Below are positions 44,369-54,030 of a stretch of 64,000 bases of DNA, piece by piece; the stretch's first letter is position 1; every line of letters begins with the position of its first letter. The notes below the pieces were generated by a model. The model made no database searches and was not told the origin of the DNA. It was given only the letters and a program-made list of their open reading frames with translations. Source of the DNA: JANLVI01 sp031363915 (GTDB taxonomy: Bacteria > Vulcanimicrobiota > Vulcanimicrobiia > Vulcanimicrobiales > Vulcanimicrobiaceae). The position numbers were made by a program, and so were the translations under genes. The stretch covers positions 1 to 64,000 of the forward strand of contig JANLVI010000007.1 in assembly GCA_031363915.1 (NCBI GenBank). Reading direction: 5' to 3'.

Positions 44369-45430
44369 TTATTCCGGCGCGCGTAACGTCGCGCGCGCAT
44401 TGTCGGCCGACGCGCGTCCGGCCTCCATAATGGTTTCGCGCATCACGTAGCCGCCGAAGAGCGTGAGCCCAGCGGCGAGCACGGTCTTGATGCGATGGTG
44501 TTTCGCCGTTCCGCGTTTGGCGAAGAGCGACGGCAAATTCATCAACACGGGTACGGCGATCCCAAGCCCGAGCGTGTACGTTTTGAGTTTTTTGCCGGTC
44601 TCACCGGCGAAGAACGGTGCGCCATGTTCTTTGGCGCGCATCTGAAAGTCGAGTAAGAGCGCGGCTTCGGCGCTTGCCGCGAGCACTTCGATCTTCTCGA
44701 GTCGTCCGATCGTCTCGGCGCTTCCGCCGGTGAGCGAGAGCAGCGCGGCGTTGAGCGCGCACGCCGTGCTCGCCGCCGAACAGACGAAAATCGCGGGAAT
44801 GTGTTTTCGACCGACATACCAGACCGGAATCGCCGTCGCGGAGATGAGCACGCCGGTGTATGAAGCCATGAGCCCAGCGCCGAGCGCGAGCAGACCGTTG
44901 CGCGCGAGCTTGGGCACGAATCCGCCGAAATGGATCGGCAGAATGCCATCGCTATAGAGTTGATCGGCAACCGCAAGCCCCGCCGCAGCCGAAAAGAGCG
45001 AGAGCGCATAGACGCCCACCGACATCGGCGACTTCAACTTGAAGATGCGCAACATGTTATAGAACTTTTCGGGGACGCCGAGATCCTTGATCAAGAGCGC
45101 GCCCGAAGCTGCCGTGAGCACGACGGCGATGTAGCGGCCGTTGCGGATCAGCGGTTTATCCTCTTCGGAGCCAACGGTGTCGGCGAGTGCGGCGAGCATC
45201 GCGCTACCGCTCATCATCCCGCCGAGATAGAAGTACCAGACGATTTCCCAGCGCCAGTGCGCTTTGCGTACGACCGGATGCTCGAAGTACGAGGTTTGCT
45301 CGCGACCGAAGCCGCCGTCGCCTTTGGCCATCGAGGCCGCAACCGCATCGGCCGAGATCGACGACGCACCGCTCGCGCCGCCGTATGCTGCGCCGTGTTT
45401 GCCGTTACCATAATTGAGATCGATCTGCAC
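44369..45430 (-). CDS. nrfD: NrfD-like membrane anchor of formate dehydrogenase
   Basis: The 353-residue protein has a roughly 60-residue hydrophilic N-terminus and about eight or nine helices. The NrfD/PsrC signature HWRWEIVWYFYLGGMMSGSAMLAA opens the first helix, and LGVPEKFYNMLRIFKLKSPMS lies after helix 2. NrfD subunits bind quinone and pass electrons from the FeS subunit to the membrane pool without haem. It replaces the cytochrome b subunit (FdnI) of the E. coli enzyme. The GTG start at 45430 lies 1 nt after the FeS-subunit stop. Confidence 0.92.
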   Translation of the reverse strand: MQIDLNYGNGKHGAAYGGASGASSISADAVAASMAKGDGGFGREQTSYFEHPVVRKAHWRWEIVWYFYLGGMMSGSAMLAALADTVGSEEDKPLIRNGRYIAVVLTAASGALLIKDLGVPEKFYNMLRIFKLKSPMSVGVYALSLFSAAAGLAVADQLYSDGILPIHFGGFVPKLARNGLLALGAGLMASYTGVLISATAIPVWYVGRKHIPAIFVCSAASTACALNAALLSLTGGSAETIGRLEKIEVLAASAEAALLLDFQMRAKEHGAPFFAGETGKKLKTYTLGLGIAVPVLMNLPSLFAKRGTAKHHRIKTVLAAGLTLFGGYVMRETIMEAGRASADNARATLRAPE

Positions 45431-45431
45431 G

Positions 45432-46226
45432 TTACTCTTTCGCCGCCATGATGTTCCACGCAAGCGCGCCGAGCGCGAGCGCGGCAACAAAGCCGCTCGT
45501 GTACGCCGCTTTTTGGAACGTCGAGGGAAGCACGGGCTTCGGCGGCAGGTTGAAGACTTCGGGACGGTCCGGAATCATAAAGAATGCGTTGAGATCGCCG
45601 ACCGCACCCATATCCTCACCCAGACCGTAGATGCGGACGTTCTTGCCTTCGGCGTTCAGCTTTTCGAGTCGCTTGGTGGCCATGGCCTTGAGTTCTTCGA
45701 TTGGCCCAAAGACGATCGAATCGGTCGGACATGCTTTCGAGCACGCCGGCTCGAGGCCGTCCTTCTGCCGGTCGTAGCAGAGCGTACACTTCTGCGCGAC
45801 GCCCGTGGTGTGCGAGACCGCAACCACCCCGAAGGGGCATGCGGGCACGCAGTAGCCGCAGCCGTTGCAGATATCGGGCTGAACGTAGACGTCGTCGAAT
45901 TCGTTGCGGATGATCGCTCCGGTCGGACACGCTTCAAGACATCCCGCGTTCGTGCAGTGCTTGCACACATCGGACATCATCATCCAGCGCGAGTCGAGCG
46001 GATTCACGCGATCCATCTGCTCGACGAATGCGACGTGACGCCACGTATCGGACGAAAGGCGGTTCGTGTTGTCGTAGGAGTTGCCCGACATCACGTAGCC
46101 GTCGGCGGGTAGCTCGTTCCACTGTTTGCAGGCTACTTCACAGGCTTTGCAGCCGATGCACAACGTGACGTCGGTGAAGAATCCCATCCTGGTGTGAGGT
46201 TCGGCGATTAGATCGATCTCGGTCAC
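45432..46226 (-). CDS. fdnH: Formate dehydrogenase FeS (beta) subunit
   Basis: The 264-residue FdnH-like protein carries four [4Fe-4S] clusters: CIGCKACEVACKQW, CKHCTNAGCLEACP, CNGCGYCVPACPFG and CTLCYDRQ with CSKACP. It transfers electrons from the selenomolybdoenzyme subunit to NrfD. A single C-terminal helix (about 238-258, TSGFVAALALGALAW) resembles the membrane helix of FdnH. Its ATG overlaps the alpha-subunit stop by 4 nt, confirming one operon. Confidence 0.95.
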   Translation of the reverse strand: MTEIDLIAEPHTRMGFFTDVTLCIGCKACEVACKQWNELPADGYVMSGNSYDNTNRLSSDTWRHVAFVEQMDRVNPLDSRWMMMSDVCKHCTNAGCLEACPTGAIIRNEFDDVYVQPDICNGCGYCVPACPFGVVAVSHTTGVAQKCTLCYDRQKDGLEPACSKACPTDSIVFGPIEELKAMATKRLEKLNAEGKNVRIYGLGEDMGAVGDLNAFFMIPDRPEVFNLPPKPVLPSTFQKAAYTSGFVAALALGALAWNIMAAKE

Positions 46227-49200
46227 GGCTGGTATTCTCCTCGGGCGTGGACGCGTGCGGATGCATCCATGACGGTCTGCGCGGAGACGATGCTCTCTTC
46301 GGTGCTCTCACCGGGCGGTGCGGTGAATTTGCCGCCGCGCTCGGGCGTTCCGAACGGCTTCCGTTCGCTCGGCGGAACCTGGAGCTCCGTGACGCCTTCG
46401 TGATAGGCCAGGCGTCGTCCGACGCGGATGTTCGCGGTGAACGCTTTTCCCTCATGAATGGAGACGTTCGGATCGGCGGCGAGCGGCGGCAGAAGATTCG
46501 GCGTGTCGCCCGTGACGACGCCTTGGAATCCGAAGTGCATCGGGATTCCAATCTGGTGCACGAACTTGCCTTTGCCAAGACGAAACGGCTGCAGTCGTCC
46601 GGTGACGAGCGCTTTGAGTTCGATCGCAGCGCGCTTCGTTTCAACCGTTACCCAATCGCCGTTGCGAATGCCGCGCTCGACCGCGAGCTCCGGCGAGATC
46701 TCACAGAAGAGTTCGGGCTGCAGTTCGGCCAGCCACGGCGACCAGCGGCTCATCGCGCCCGAAAGATGGTGTTCGGTCAAACGATACGTCGTGATGACGT
46801 ACGGATAGTCGGGATCGCCGACGGCGTGATAGGGATTGTCGCGACGGTTCCACTCCTTGAGCACCGGATTGAACTGGGCGTTCGGATAGAGAGCGTTGGC
46901 AACCGGCGACTCTCGGGGTTCGTAGTGCGTAGCCAACGGACCGTCGACGATGCCCTGCACACCGAAAATCTCAGCCACACCGAACTGTTGCATGATGAAC
47001 GGTGCCGTGCCGTCGTGCGCATCCATGCCGCTCGCACCGGCTTTGGCGCGGAATGCCGGATCTTTTGCTGCGGGGAAGTCGGGGACGTCGTAGCCCGTCC
47101 ACTTCTTCTGCTCCGCGTCCCACCACACGAGTTTCTTCTTTTCGCTCCACGGTACGCCGGCGGGATCGGCCGATGCACGATTGTAGAGGTTGCGCCGGTT
47201 GGCCGGCCACGCCCACGCCCACTGCAGAGAAACCCAATCGTCGCCGGTACGGCGGCGCGTGAGGTTCTCGTCTTTGGACGGAAAGTAGCCGGTGTAAATC
47301 CACGCGCCCGACGCAGTCGAGCCATCGTCTTTGAGATCGACGAAGCTCTTGATCTGCTCGCCGCTTGCGACATCGAATCCGTTGATTTCGCGCATGATCT
47401 TTTCCACGTCCGGTTCGCCCTGCGAGCGCTCGTGCGAATCTTCGGAATCGTAGTTCCAGGTGATGTCGAGGATCGGGCGGTCGTTCGGATTGACCGAACC
47501 CGCGTAGAGGGCTTTGAGTCGTTTGCCCAGATCGTAGAGAAAAGCAAGGTCGCTGCGCGCATCATCCGGCGCATCGACGGCCTTCTCGTGAAATTGCACC
47601 AGTCGCATCGTGTTGGTGAATGTGCCGGACTTTTCGCCGACGGATGCGGCTGGGATGAAGAACACTTCGGTGCCGATGTCGCGCGGATCGGTACCTTCAC
47701 GCTTCCAGAACGCGGCCGTCTCGGTCTCGAAGATGTCGCTACAAACCATGAATTTGAGCTGATCGAGCGCGGCACGTTGCAGGCCCGCGTTCTGTCCGCC
47801 GACCGCCGGATTTTGACCGAAGAGAAAGAGCCCCTCGATCCCGCCGTCTTTCATGTCGAAGAAAAGCGGCAAGTGCGAATGATCGCCCGTGACCTTCGGG
47901 AGGTAATCGAAGCACCAATCGTTGTCGACGGTGGCCGCATCGCCCCACCACGCTTTCATTTGCGAGACGGCGTACTTCGGCCAATTCGACCACCAGCCGG
48001 TCTTCACGGTTTGATTTTTCTTCCACGTCGCAAAGTCGTACTCGCCGCGTTCAAACGACGGCGCTTTGATATAGCCGGGATGATTGTCGTAGAGCGTCGC
48101 GATGTCGGTCGATCCTTGGATCGATGCGTGCCCGCGCAGTGCCATGATGCCGCCGCCAGGACGACCGACCGATCCCATCAAGGCGGCCAGCGTCGCAGCC
48201 GCGCGGATGTTCTGCACGCCGACGGTGTGCTGCGCCCAACCCATCGCGTAGCAGTATGCTATCGTCTTCTCGCGACCGCCACTCGAGGCGACGAGTTCGG
48301 CGAGCTTGAGGAATCCCTCGACCGGCGTTCCGCAGATGCCTTCGACCATCTCGGGCGTGTAACGTGCGTAGTGTTTCTTGAGCACGTTGATCGCGCAGCG
48401 CGGATGGTTGAGCGTGAGATCTTTCTTCGGGCGCGACGGGCTACCGTCGGCCGGGTCTTCCATTTCGTACGCCCAGCTCGAGACGTCGTAGGTGCCCGTC
48501 TTCTCGTTGAAGCCGGAGAACACGCCGTCGAGATCTTCGGTGTCGACGAACTTCTCGCTGATAACGTACGCGGCATTCGTGTAGTTGAGAACGTAGTCTT
48601 TGAAATAGCGCTCGTTCTGCAGAACGTAGTTGATGATGCCGCCGGTGAACGCGATATCCGTCCCCGAGCGGATCGGCAAATAGAAATCCGCAAGGGCGCT
48701 GGTGCGCGTGAAGCGAGGATCGACGTGCACGACCGTCGCGCCGCGTTCTTTTGCTTGCGTCACGAAGCGGAATCCGACGGGATGATTCTCCGCGAAGTTC
48801 GAGCCTTGGATGATGATCAGATCGCTGTGTTTGAGATCCATCAAAAACGTCGTCGCGCCACCGCGTCCGTACAGTGTCCCAAGACCTGGGACGGTCGAGC
48901 TATGTCAAATTCGCGCTTGGTTCTCGATGAACGGCGTGCCGATCGACCGGAAGAGTTTGGCGATCAGGTAGTTCTCTTCGTTATCGAGCGTCGCGCCGCC
49001 GAGCGATGCGAGCGCCATCGTGCGCTTGACGCGACGACCCTCGCCGTCTGTTTCCACAAACGTGCGGTCGCGCGTGTCTTTGACTTTTTCAGCGATACGG
49101 GTCATCGCCCAATCGAGCGTGACGTCTTCCCAATCCGTCGCGAACGGAGCGCGATATTTGGCTTTGGTCCAGCGATTGGGATTCACGTGCAGTTGGAAAG

Positions 49201-49483
49201 TTGCCGCACCTTTGGGGCACAGCGTTCCGCCGTTGATCGGGCTGGCGGGATTGCCTTCGATGTCGATGATCTTGTCATTTTTTGAATAGATCATCGTACC
49301 GCAACCGACCGCGCAATACGGACATACGCTGGGCGTGGCTTTGGCATCTTTGATGCGCGAGTGCAGCGTCTGCGAACGTTTCGAGAGCACGTTCGGAAGC
49401 GGCGCGATGCGCTTGCCAAGCTCTCCCGCCGCGCGGGCGAGGAGCGAAGTCAGATCGAGCGGCGGACCCTGCGTTTTTGCCAT
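46223..49483 (-). CDS. fdnG: Formate dehydrogenase alpha subunit, selenocysteine-containing (FdnG-like)
   Basis: The gene appears as two ORFs, 48905-49483 and 46223-48844 (frame continuous to 48904), separated by an in-frame TGA at 48907-48905. Reading TGA as selenocysteine (residue 193) joins NQARI and HSSTVPGLG, matching the NQARVUHGPTV context of E. coli FdnG (Sec196). The 1086-residue chain has the N-terminal [4Fe-4S] site CPYCAVGC with CPKG, then bis-MGD domains including HPVGFR and VDPRFTRTSALAD. It oxidises formate to CO2 (or the reverse). No twin-arginine signal is present at either candidate start. The ATG at 49483 follows GAGG. Confidence 0.95.
48876..48907 (-). promoter_or_regulatory. 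Bacterial SECIS element and UGA selenocysteine codon of fdnG
   Basis: On the minus strand the TGA at 48907-48905 is followed after 12 nt by a perfect 6-bp stem, GTCCCA and TGGGAC, with loop GGTCT (48892-48876). The loop occupies positions 19-23 after the UGA. E. coli fdhF has the same GGUCU loop at the same distance, where SelB binds. This supports co-translational selenocysteine insertion. Confidence 0.9.
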
Positions 49484-49532
49484 TGTGCCTCGTTCGACGA
49501 CGGACAAAGCGACTCCATGCCGGGAAATCGTC

Positions 49533-52256
49533 TTATCGGGAAGCGGAACGAACCAGGGCACGACCCGCGGCCGTTTCGACCGCGAGCTGCAAATCTTTCA
49601 TGAGGAACGGCTTGCTTACGAACGCATCCCACGAAACTTCGCCTGCGACATTCCTCGGAACGTGACCGAGCCACACGAAACCCGTCCGTTCGCGCACGCC
49701 CGGATCGATCGTCGCCAAGAAATCATCCGGGTCGCCTTCGAGGCGGTCGACATCGATGATTGCGACGTCGCTCGGCGTTTGCGCGGCCGCAAGCGCGACG
49801 TCGGCGGCTTCGTCCAGGACCCTCACAGCATAGCCGACCCCGCGCAGTGAATGGCCGATATACGACCGCGATTCGCCATCACGATCTTGCACGAGCACGC
49901 GTCGCGTGCGCGGACGATGTCGGCTTGTGGAACTGGGCAAAATGACGCGAAAAACACTTCCGGCCCCCTCGACGCTCTCGACTTCGATCGTTCCGCCGTG
50001 GAGATCGACGATCGTACGGCAGAGGAAGAGACCGAAGCCGGTCCCCGAGATACCGAGCCGACGAGCGTTCGAGGCGCGCGCGAAGCGGCCAAACAGCCGC
50101 GCGCGGTCGGCCTCCGGAATTCCGATGCCCCGGTCGCGAATCGCGGTTTCCACTCCTTCGCCCTGCGCGCGCATCGTGATTTCGACCGGCTCGCCGCCCG
50201 GTGAGTACTTGATCGAATTGCCGATCAGATTTTCGAAGACTTGCCGCAGTCGCGCCGCGTCGCCCGCGACGATAAACGACTCCGCCGTCAGCTCGACCGA
50301 ACGTTGATGCGCGAACGATCGCGCGACGTCGCGGACGAGATAACTCAAGTCGACGTCGTCGATTTCGAGCACGAGTTCGTTTTGTTCCAAGCGCGAGAGC
50401 GCGAGCGTGTCGGTCGCGAGACCCGCAAGGCGCATCGCGCTCGATGAGATCAAGTTCAAATAGGCGAGCGCGTCGCTGTCGGGCGGCGCATCTTCAGCTA
50501 GCACGTCGGCAAAACCAACGATCGTCGTGAGCGGGCCCTTGAAATCGTGCGCGAGCATCGCGATGAGGTCGTTTTTGATCTGGTTGAGCTCGACGACCGA
50601 GGCGCGCCGTCCGGCAAGCTCGCTGTAGAGTTCGACGTTGCGCGCGGCGACGGCAAAGTATTGCGCGAAGAGATCGATCGTAAAGAAATCGGCCATCGCG
50701 AGCGTCGCGCCTGCGATGTCGAGAACGTACACCGTAGCGCCGCCCGGCGACAGAATTGGGGTCACCAAGCGATGCGTGCGATCGTCGAAGATCCGCTCGC
50801 CTCCGAGCGCAGCCGCCGCCACGACCGCATCCCCGCGTTCGGCGATAGCCGTGTCGACTGCAAGATCCTGGGTCGGGATAAATCCGCCAGCCGTATGCGG
50901 TACGTAGACGCGCGTCGCCGCGCCGGTGAGGTCCCCGATGCCGCGTGCGAGCGCTTCGACGAGCACGCGACCGTCGAGCGAACTGAAGAGGTCGCGGGCG
51001 GTCCGCGTGATTGCGGTCAGACGCTCGTTCTGCTCCGTCATGATCGCCTCTCGACGAACGCGCTCGGAGACGTCGAGCTGGACGATGACAAAATGCGTGA
51101 CCGAGCCGTCCGGCGCGACGATGGGTCGGGCTGTGACCGACGCGTTGTACTGCGAGTTATCCGCGCGGTAAGCGATGTACTCGCACCGCCCCGCTTTTCC
51201 GGCGAGCATTTCGGCGGTGAACGCCTCCAAGAGGCACCGGTCGGTGTCTGGCCCATCGAAAATCGTCGTCGGCATACCGATGACGTCCTCGACGCGCGTG
51301 CCTTTTTGCCGCAAGAAGGCGGCGTTCGCATACACGAATGTCCCCGTACCATCCGCCTGCGGCTGCGCGATCGCGATCGCTTCGCTCGCCTCTTCGATCG
51401 CCGTCGTCAGCAGCGCGATCCGTTCTTGTGCGGCCGCACGGGCCGTCAGATCCGTGCCGAAGGCAAGCGCAAAATCCGCGCGCCGCGAGCGCACGAGTTC
51501 GATCTGTAACTCGATCGGATACGTCGTGCGGTCTTTGCGCGCGGCAACGCTCGTGACGGTCATGCGGCCAGACGCGCTCTCACGCAAATCGCGGATACGC
51601 TGCGCGAAGCGCTGCGGATCGATGAGCTGCGGCAGGAGCGTTGCTAGCGGCAACGATCGCATCTCGCGCGCCGTATAACCAAGATTGCGGCACGCGGCTT
51701 CACTAGCGAAGACGATGCGCTGCGCATCGATGTCGACATGGAAAAGCTCGATCTGCGAACTATCGAAAAGCCGCAAGAGCGCGCGCCGCGATTCGAATTG
51801 CTCGAGGATGGCATCGGCGATCATGCGCAGCGCCGTCCGCTGTTCGATCGTGAGCTCGCGCGGCTGACGGTCGAGCACGCACAAGGTGCCGAGCGCCGCG
51901 CCGCCACTGGTAATGAGCGGGACGCCGGCATAAAAGCGCAGCCTCATATCGCCCGTTACGAGCGGATTTCGCGCGAAACGCTCGTCCAACTGCGCGTCGC
52001 AAATCTCAAAGAGATTCTCGCCGCGAATCGCATGATCGCAAAACGCGATCTCGCGTGAGATCTCAGAAACGCCGTCGAGGCCGACGCTGGATTTGAACCA
52101 CTGGCGATCGCTATCGATCAGGCTGATGAGAGAAATCGGGACGCCGCAGATCTGTGCGGCAAGCCGCGTGAAGGCATCGAAAAGTTCTTCACCGGGCGTG
52201 TCGAGCAGCTGGTAGTCGGCGAGCGCCGCAAGACGGTCCGTTTCGCTGGCGATCAC
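49533..52256 (-). CDS. Multi-sensor histidine kinase with degenerate receiver domain
   Basis: The 907-residue cytoplasmic sensor has this order: GAF (about 20-165), PAS (about 175-290), PAS/PAC (about 300-430), a second GAF (about 445-590), HisKA with phospho-acceptor HDFKGP, and HATPase with NLIGNSIKYSPGG, DRGIGIPEADRARLF and GTGFGLFLC. The last 115 residues are receiver-like (VAIIDVD and FVSKPF), but the Thr/Ser switch position and the acidic pocket (QDRD) are altered. There is no membrane helix, so it senses an internal signal. The GTG at 52256 overlaps the polX stop (GTGA). fdnG starts 49 nt downstream, which makes formate metabolism a possible target. Confidence 0.88.
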   Translation of the reverse strand: MIASETDRLAALADYQLLDTPGEELFDAFTRLAAQICGVPISLISLIDSDRQWFKSSVGLDGVSEISREIAFCDHAIRGENLFEICDAQLDERFARNPLVTGDMRLRFYAGVPLITSGGAALGTLCVLDRQPRELTIEQRTALRMIADAILEQFESRRALLRLFDSSQIELFHVDIDAQRIVFASEAACRNLGYTAREMRSLPLATLLPQLIDPQRFAQRIRDLRESASGRMTVTSVAARKDRTTYPIELQIELVRSRRADFALAFGTDLTARAAAQERIALLTTAIEEASEAIAIAQPQADGTGTFVYANAAFLRQKGTRVEDVIGMPTTIFDGPDTDRCLLEAFTAEMLAGKAGRCEYIAYRADNSQYNASVTARPIVAPDGSVTHFVIVQLDVSERVRREAIMTEQNERLTAITRTARDLFSSLDGRVLVEALARGIGDLTGAATRVYVPHTAGGFIPTQDLAVDTAIAERGDAVVAAAALGGERIFDDRTHRLVTPILSPGGATVYVLDIAGATLAMADFFTIDLFAQYFAVAARNVELYSELAGRRASVVELNQIKNDLIAMLAHDFKGPLTTIVGFADVLAEDAPPDSDALAYLNLISSSAMRLAGLATDTLALSRLEQNELVLEIDDVDLSYLVRDVARSFAHQRSVELTAESFIVAGDAARLRQVFENLIGNSIKYSPGGEPVEITMRAQGEGVETAIRDRGIGIPEADRARLFGRFARASNARRLGISGTGFGLFLCRTIVDLHGGTIEVESVEGAGSVFRVILPSSTSRHRPRTRRVLVQDRDGESRSYIGHSLRGVGYAVRVLDEAADVALAAAQTPSDVAIIDVDRLEGDPDDFLATIDPGVRERTGFVWLGHVPRNVAGEVSWDAFVSKPFLMKDLQLAVETAAGRALVRSASR

Positions 52257-53992
52257 GTTCGACCGACGAGCGCGCGTTTGCGATTGACGAATTCGAGCAC
52301 CGCATCGAGCGGGCGCGCATTGAGGACGTCGTCTTTGGTCAGCCACGCGCGCCGCGCTTGCCCGACGGCGAAGCCCACGTTCTCCAACTGCGCGGCACCG
52401 TGCGCGTCGCTATCGCACGCAAAAATCACGCCGAACTCACGCGCGCGTCGCGCCAGAGCGCTTGGTAAATCCAGCCGGTTTGGCTGCCCGTCGATCTCGA
52501 GCGCCGTTCCCGTTCGCGCCGCCGCAGCGAAGACGGCGTCGTAATCGAATTCATAGCCCGGGAACCCCGCGACTTTACGGCCGGTCGGGTGGCCGATGAT
52601 CGAGACGTACGGATTCTCGCAGGCGCGGATCAGGCGGGCCGTCATCTCATCGCGCGATTGGTTCGTATTCACGTGCACGCTTGCGATAACGATATCGAGC
52701 TGCGCGAGGATGTCGTCGTCGTAATCGAGCGTCCCGTCGGGCAAAATATCGACCTCGCTCGAGCAAAGCGTCCGGATGCCGTAGCGCGCCCCTACCGCCG
52801 CGACCCGCGCGCGCTGTTCGCGCAGGTCGCTTGGATCGACGCCATATTTTGAGCCGCGGCCCCAGGAGTGGTCGCTGATCGAGTGATAGGCATAGCCGCG
52901 CTTGGCCGCGGCTTCGATCATCGTTTCGAGCGTGTCGGCGCCGTCGCTCCAGGTGCAATGCATGTGGAAGTCACCGCGCAAATCGGCCAGCTCTACGAGG
53001 GTCGGCAGCCTCCCATTGCGCGCCGCCTCGATCTCCCCGTTCCCCGAACGCAGTTCGGGCGGAATGTAGTCCATACCGAGCGCCGCGTAGACTTCGGCTT
53101 CGGTACGGCACGTGGTCGTCGTCCCGGCGCGCAGGTCGACGATGCCGTTTTCGCTGACGCGCAGATCCGAGCGCACCGCAAACTCGCGCAGCTGAATGTT
53201 GTGTTCGCGGCTGCCGGTGAAGTGCTGCAGCAAGTTGCCGTAAAGATGCGCCTGCAGCACGCGCAGATCGATCTGCAGACCGCCGCTCAACCAAATGCTC
53301 GCCTTCGTTTCGCCTTCCGCCAGCACGGCCTCAGCGCCGGGATAGGCCACAAACGCGGCGATCACCGCTGCGGCGTTCTCCGAGGTGCAGATAATATCGA
53401 TGTCGCCGACGGTCACTTCGGCGCGGCGCAGGCTCCCCGCATATGTGAGGTCGGCGGCGTCGGTCTTTTCGGCCAGGTATGCGATGAGCGAACGAGCGAT
53501 CGGCAATGCCCTGCCGATCGGCGTTCGCGTTTGGCGGCCTTTGAATGCGAGCAGACCGCGCTTCATGTTTTCGATGGATTTCTTCCCCAGGCGCGGGAGC
53601 GCGGCGACAGCTCCGGAGGCGATCGCCGCCTCGAGATCCGGGAGCGAGGCGACCCCGAGTTGCTCGTAGAGTGCCATCGCGGTTTTCATGCCGACACCGG
53701 TGACCCCTAAGAGGTCGATCAACGTCGGCGGGTATTTCGTGCGCAACTCTTCGAGATAGTCGCAGGTCCCGCTGACCGCAAGATCCGCGACGCGCCCGGC
53801 TATCGTCTTTCCGACGCCGTTGAGACCGGTGAGCGTTCCGCTTGCGATCAAATCGCCGACCGGGGCGGCATTTTCGATCGCATCCGCCGCGCGCTCGTAG
53901 GCCATGAATTTAAAAAACGGCTCGCCTGCAAACTCCATGAGCATCCGCATCTCGGTCAAGCGCTCTGCGATCTCGGTGTTGGAACGTGTCAC
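52253..53992 (-). CDS. polX: DNA polymerase/3'-5' exonuclease PolX
   Basis: The 579-residue protein joins a family X polymerase core to a PHP exonuclease domain. Helix-hairpin-helix motifs LNGVGKTIAGRV and LLGVTGVGMKTAM come first. They are followed by the nucleotidyltransferase motif GSLRRAEVTVGDIDII, whose two Asp bind metal, with a third Asp in LQIDLRV. The PHP domain starts at DFHMHCTWSDG and continues with SISDHSWGRG and ACDSDAHG, giving the metal-binding His and Asp set. It acts in short-gap base-excision repair. It is divergent from pncB with 38 nt between. Confidence 0.95.
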   Translation of the reverse strand: MTRSNTEIAERLTEMRMLMEFAGEPFFKFMAYERAADAIENAAPVGDLIASGTLTGLNGVGKTIAGRVADLAVSGTCDYLEELRTKYPPTLIDLLGVTGVGMKTAMALYEQLGVASLPDLEAAIASGAVAALPRLGKKSIENMKRGLLAFKGRQTRTPIGRALPIARSLIAYLAEKTDAADLTYAGSLRRAEVTVGDIDIICTSENAAAVIAAFVAYPGAEAVLAEGETKASIWLSGGLQIDLRVLQAHLYGNLLQHFTGSREHNIQLREFAVRSDLRVSENGIVDLRAGTTTTCRTEAEVYAALGMDYIPPELRSGNGEIEAARNGRLPTLVELADLRGDFHMHCTWSDGADTLETMIEAAAKRGYAYHSISDHSWGRGSKYGVDPSDLREQRARVAAVGARYGIRTLCSSEVDILPDGTLDYDDDILAQLDIVIASVHVNTNQSRDEMTARLIRACENPYVSIIGHPTGRKVAGFPGYEFDYDAVFAAAARTGTALEIDGQPNRLDLPSALARRAREFGVIFACDSDAHGAAQLENVGFAVGQARRAWLTKDDVLNARPLDAVLEFVNRKRALVGRT

Positions 53993-54030
53993 GACGGGGA
54001 CTGGGTTCGCCCAAGCCTAAGAGTCGTCCC

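Noticed and set aside
46247..49285. A 1012-codon open frame on the plus strand
   Set aside because: It lies exactly opposite fdnG, is rich in Arg, Asp, Glu and His, and has no recognisable domain. Long antisense frames arise from the high-GC third positions of the real gene.
48905..49483. Truncated FdnG fragment as a separate gene or pseudogene
   Set aside because: The stop is a UGA at the known selenocysteine position followed by a SECIS hairpin, so the gene is intact.
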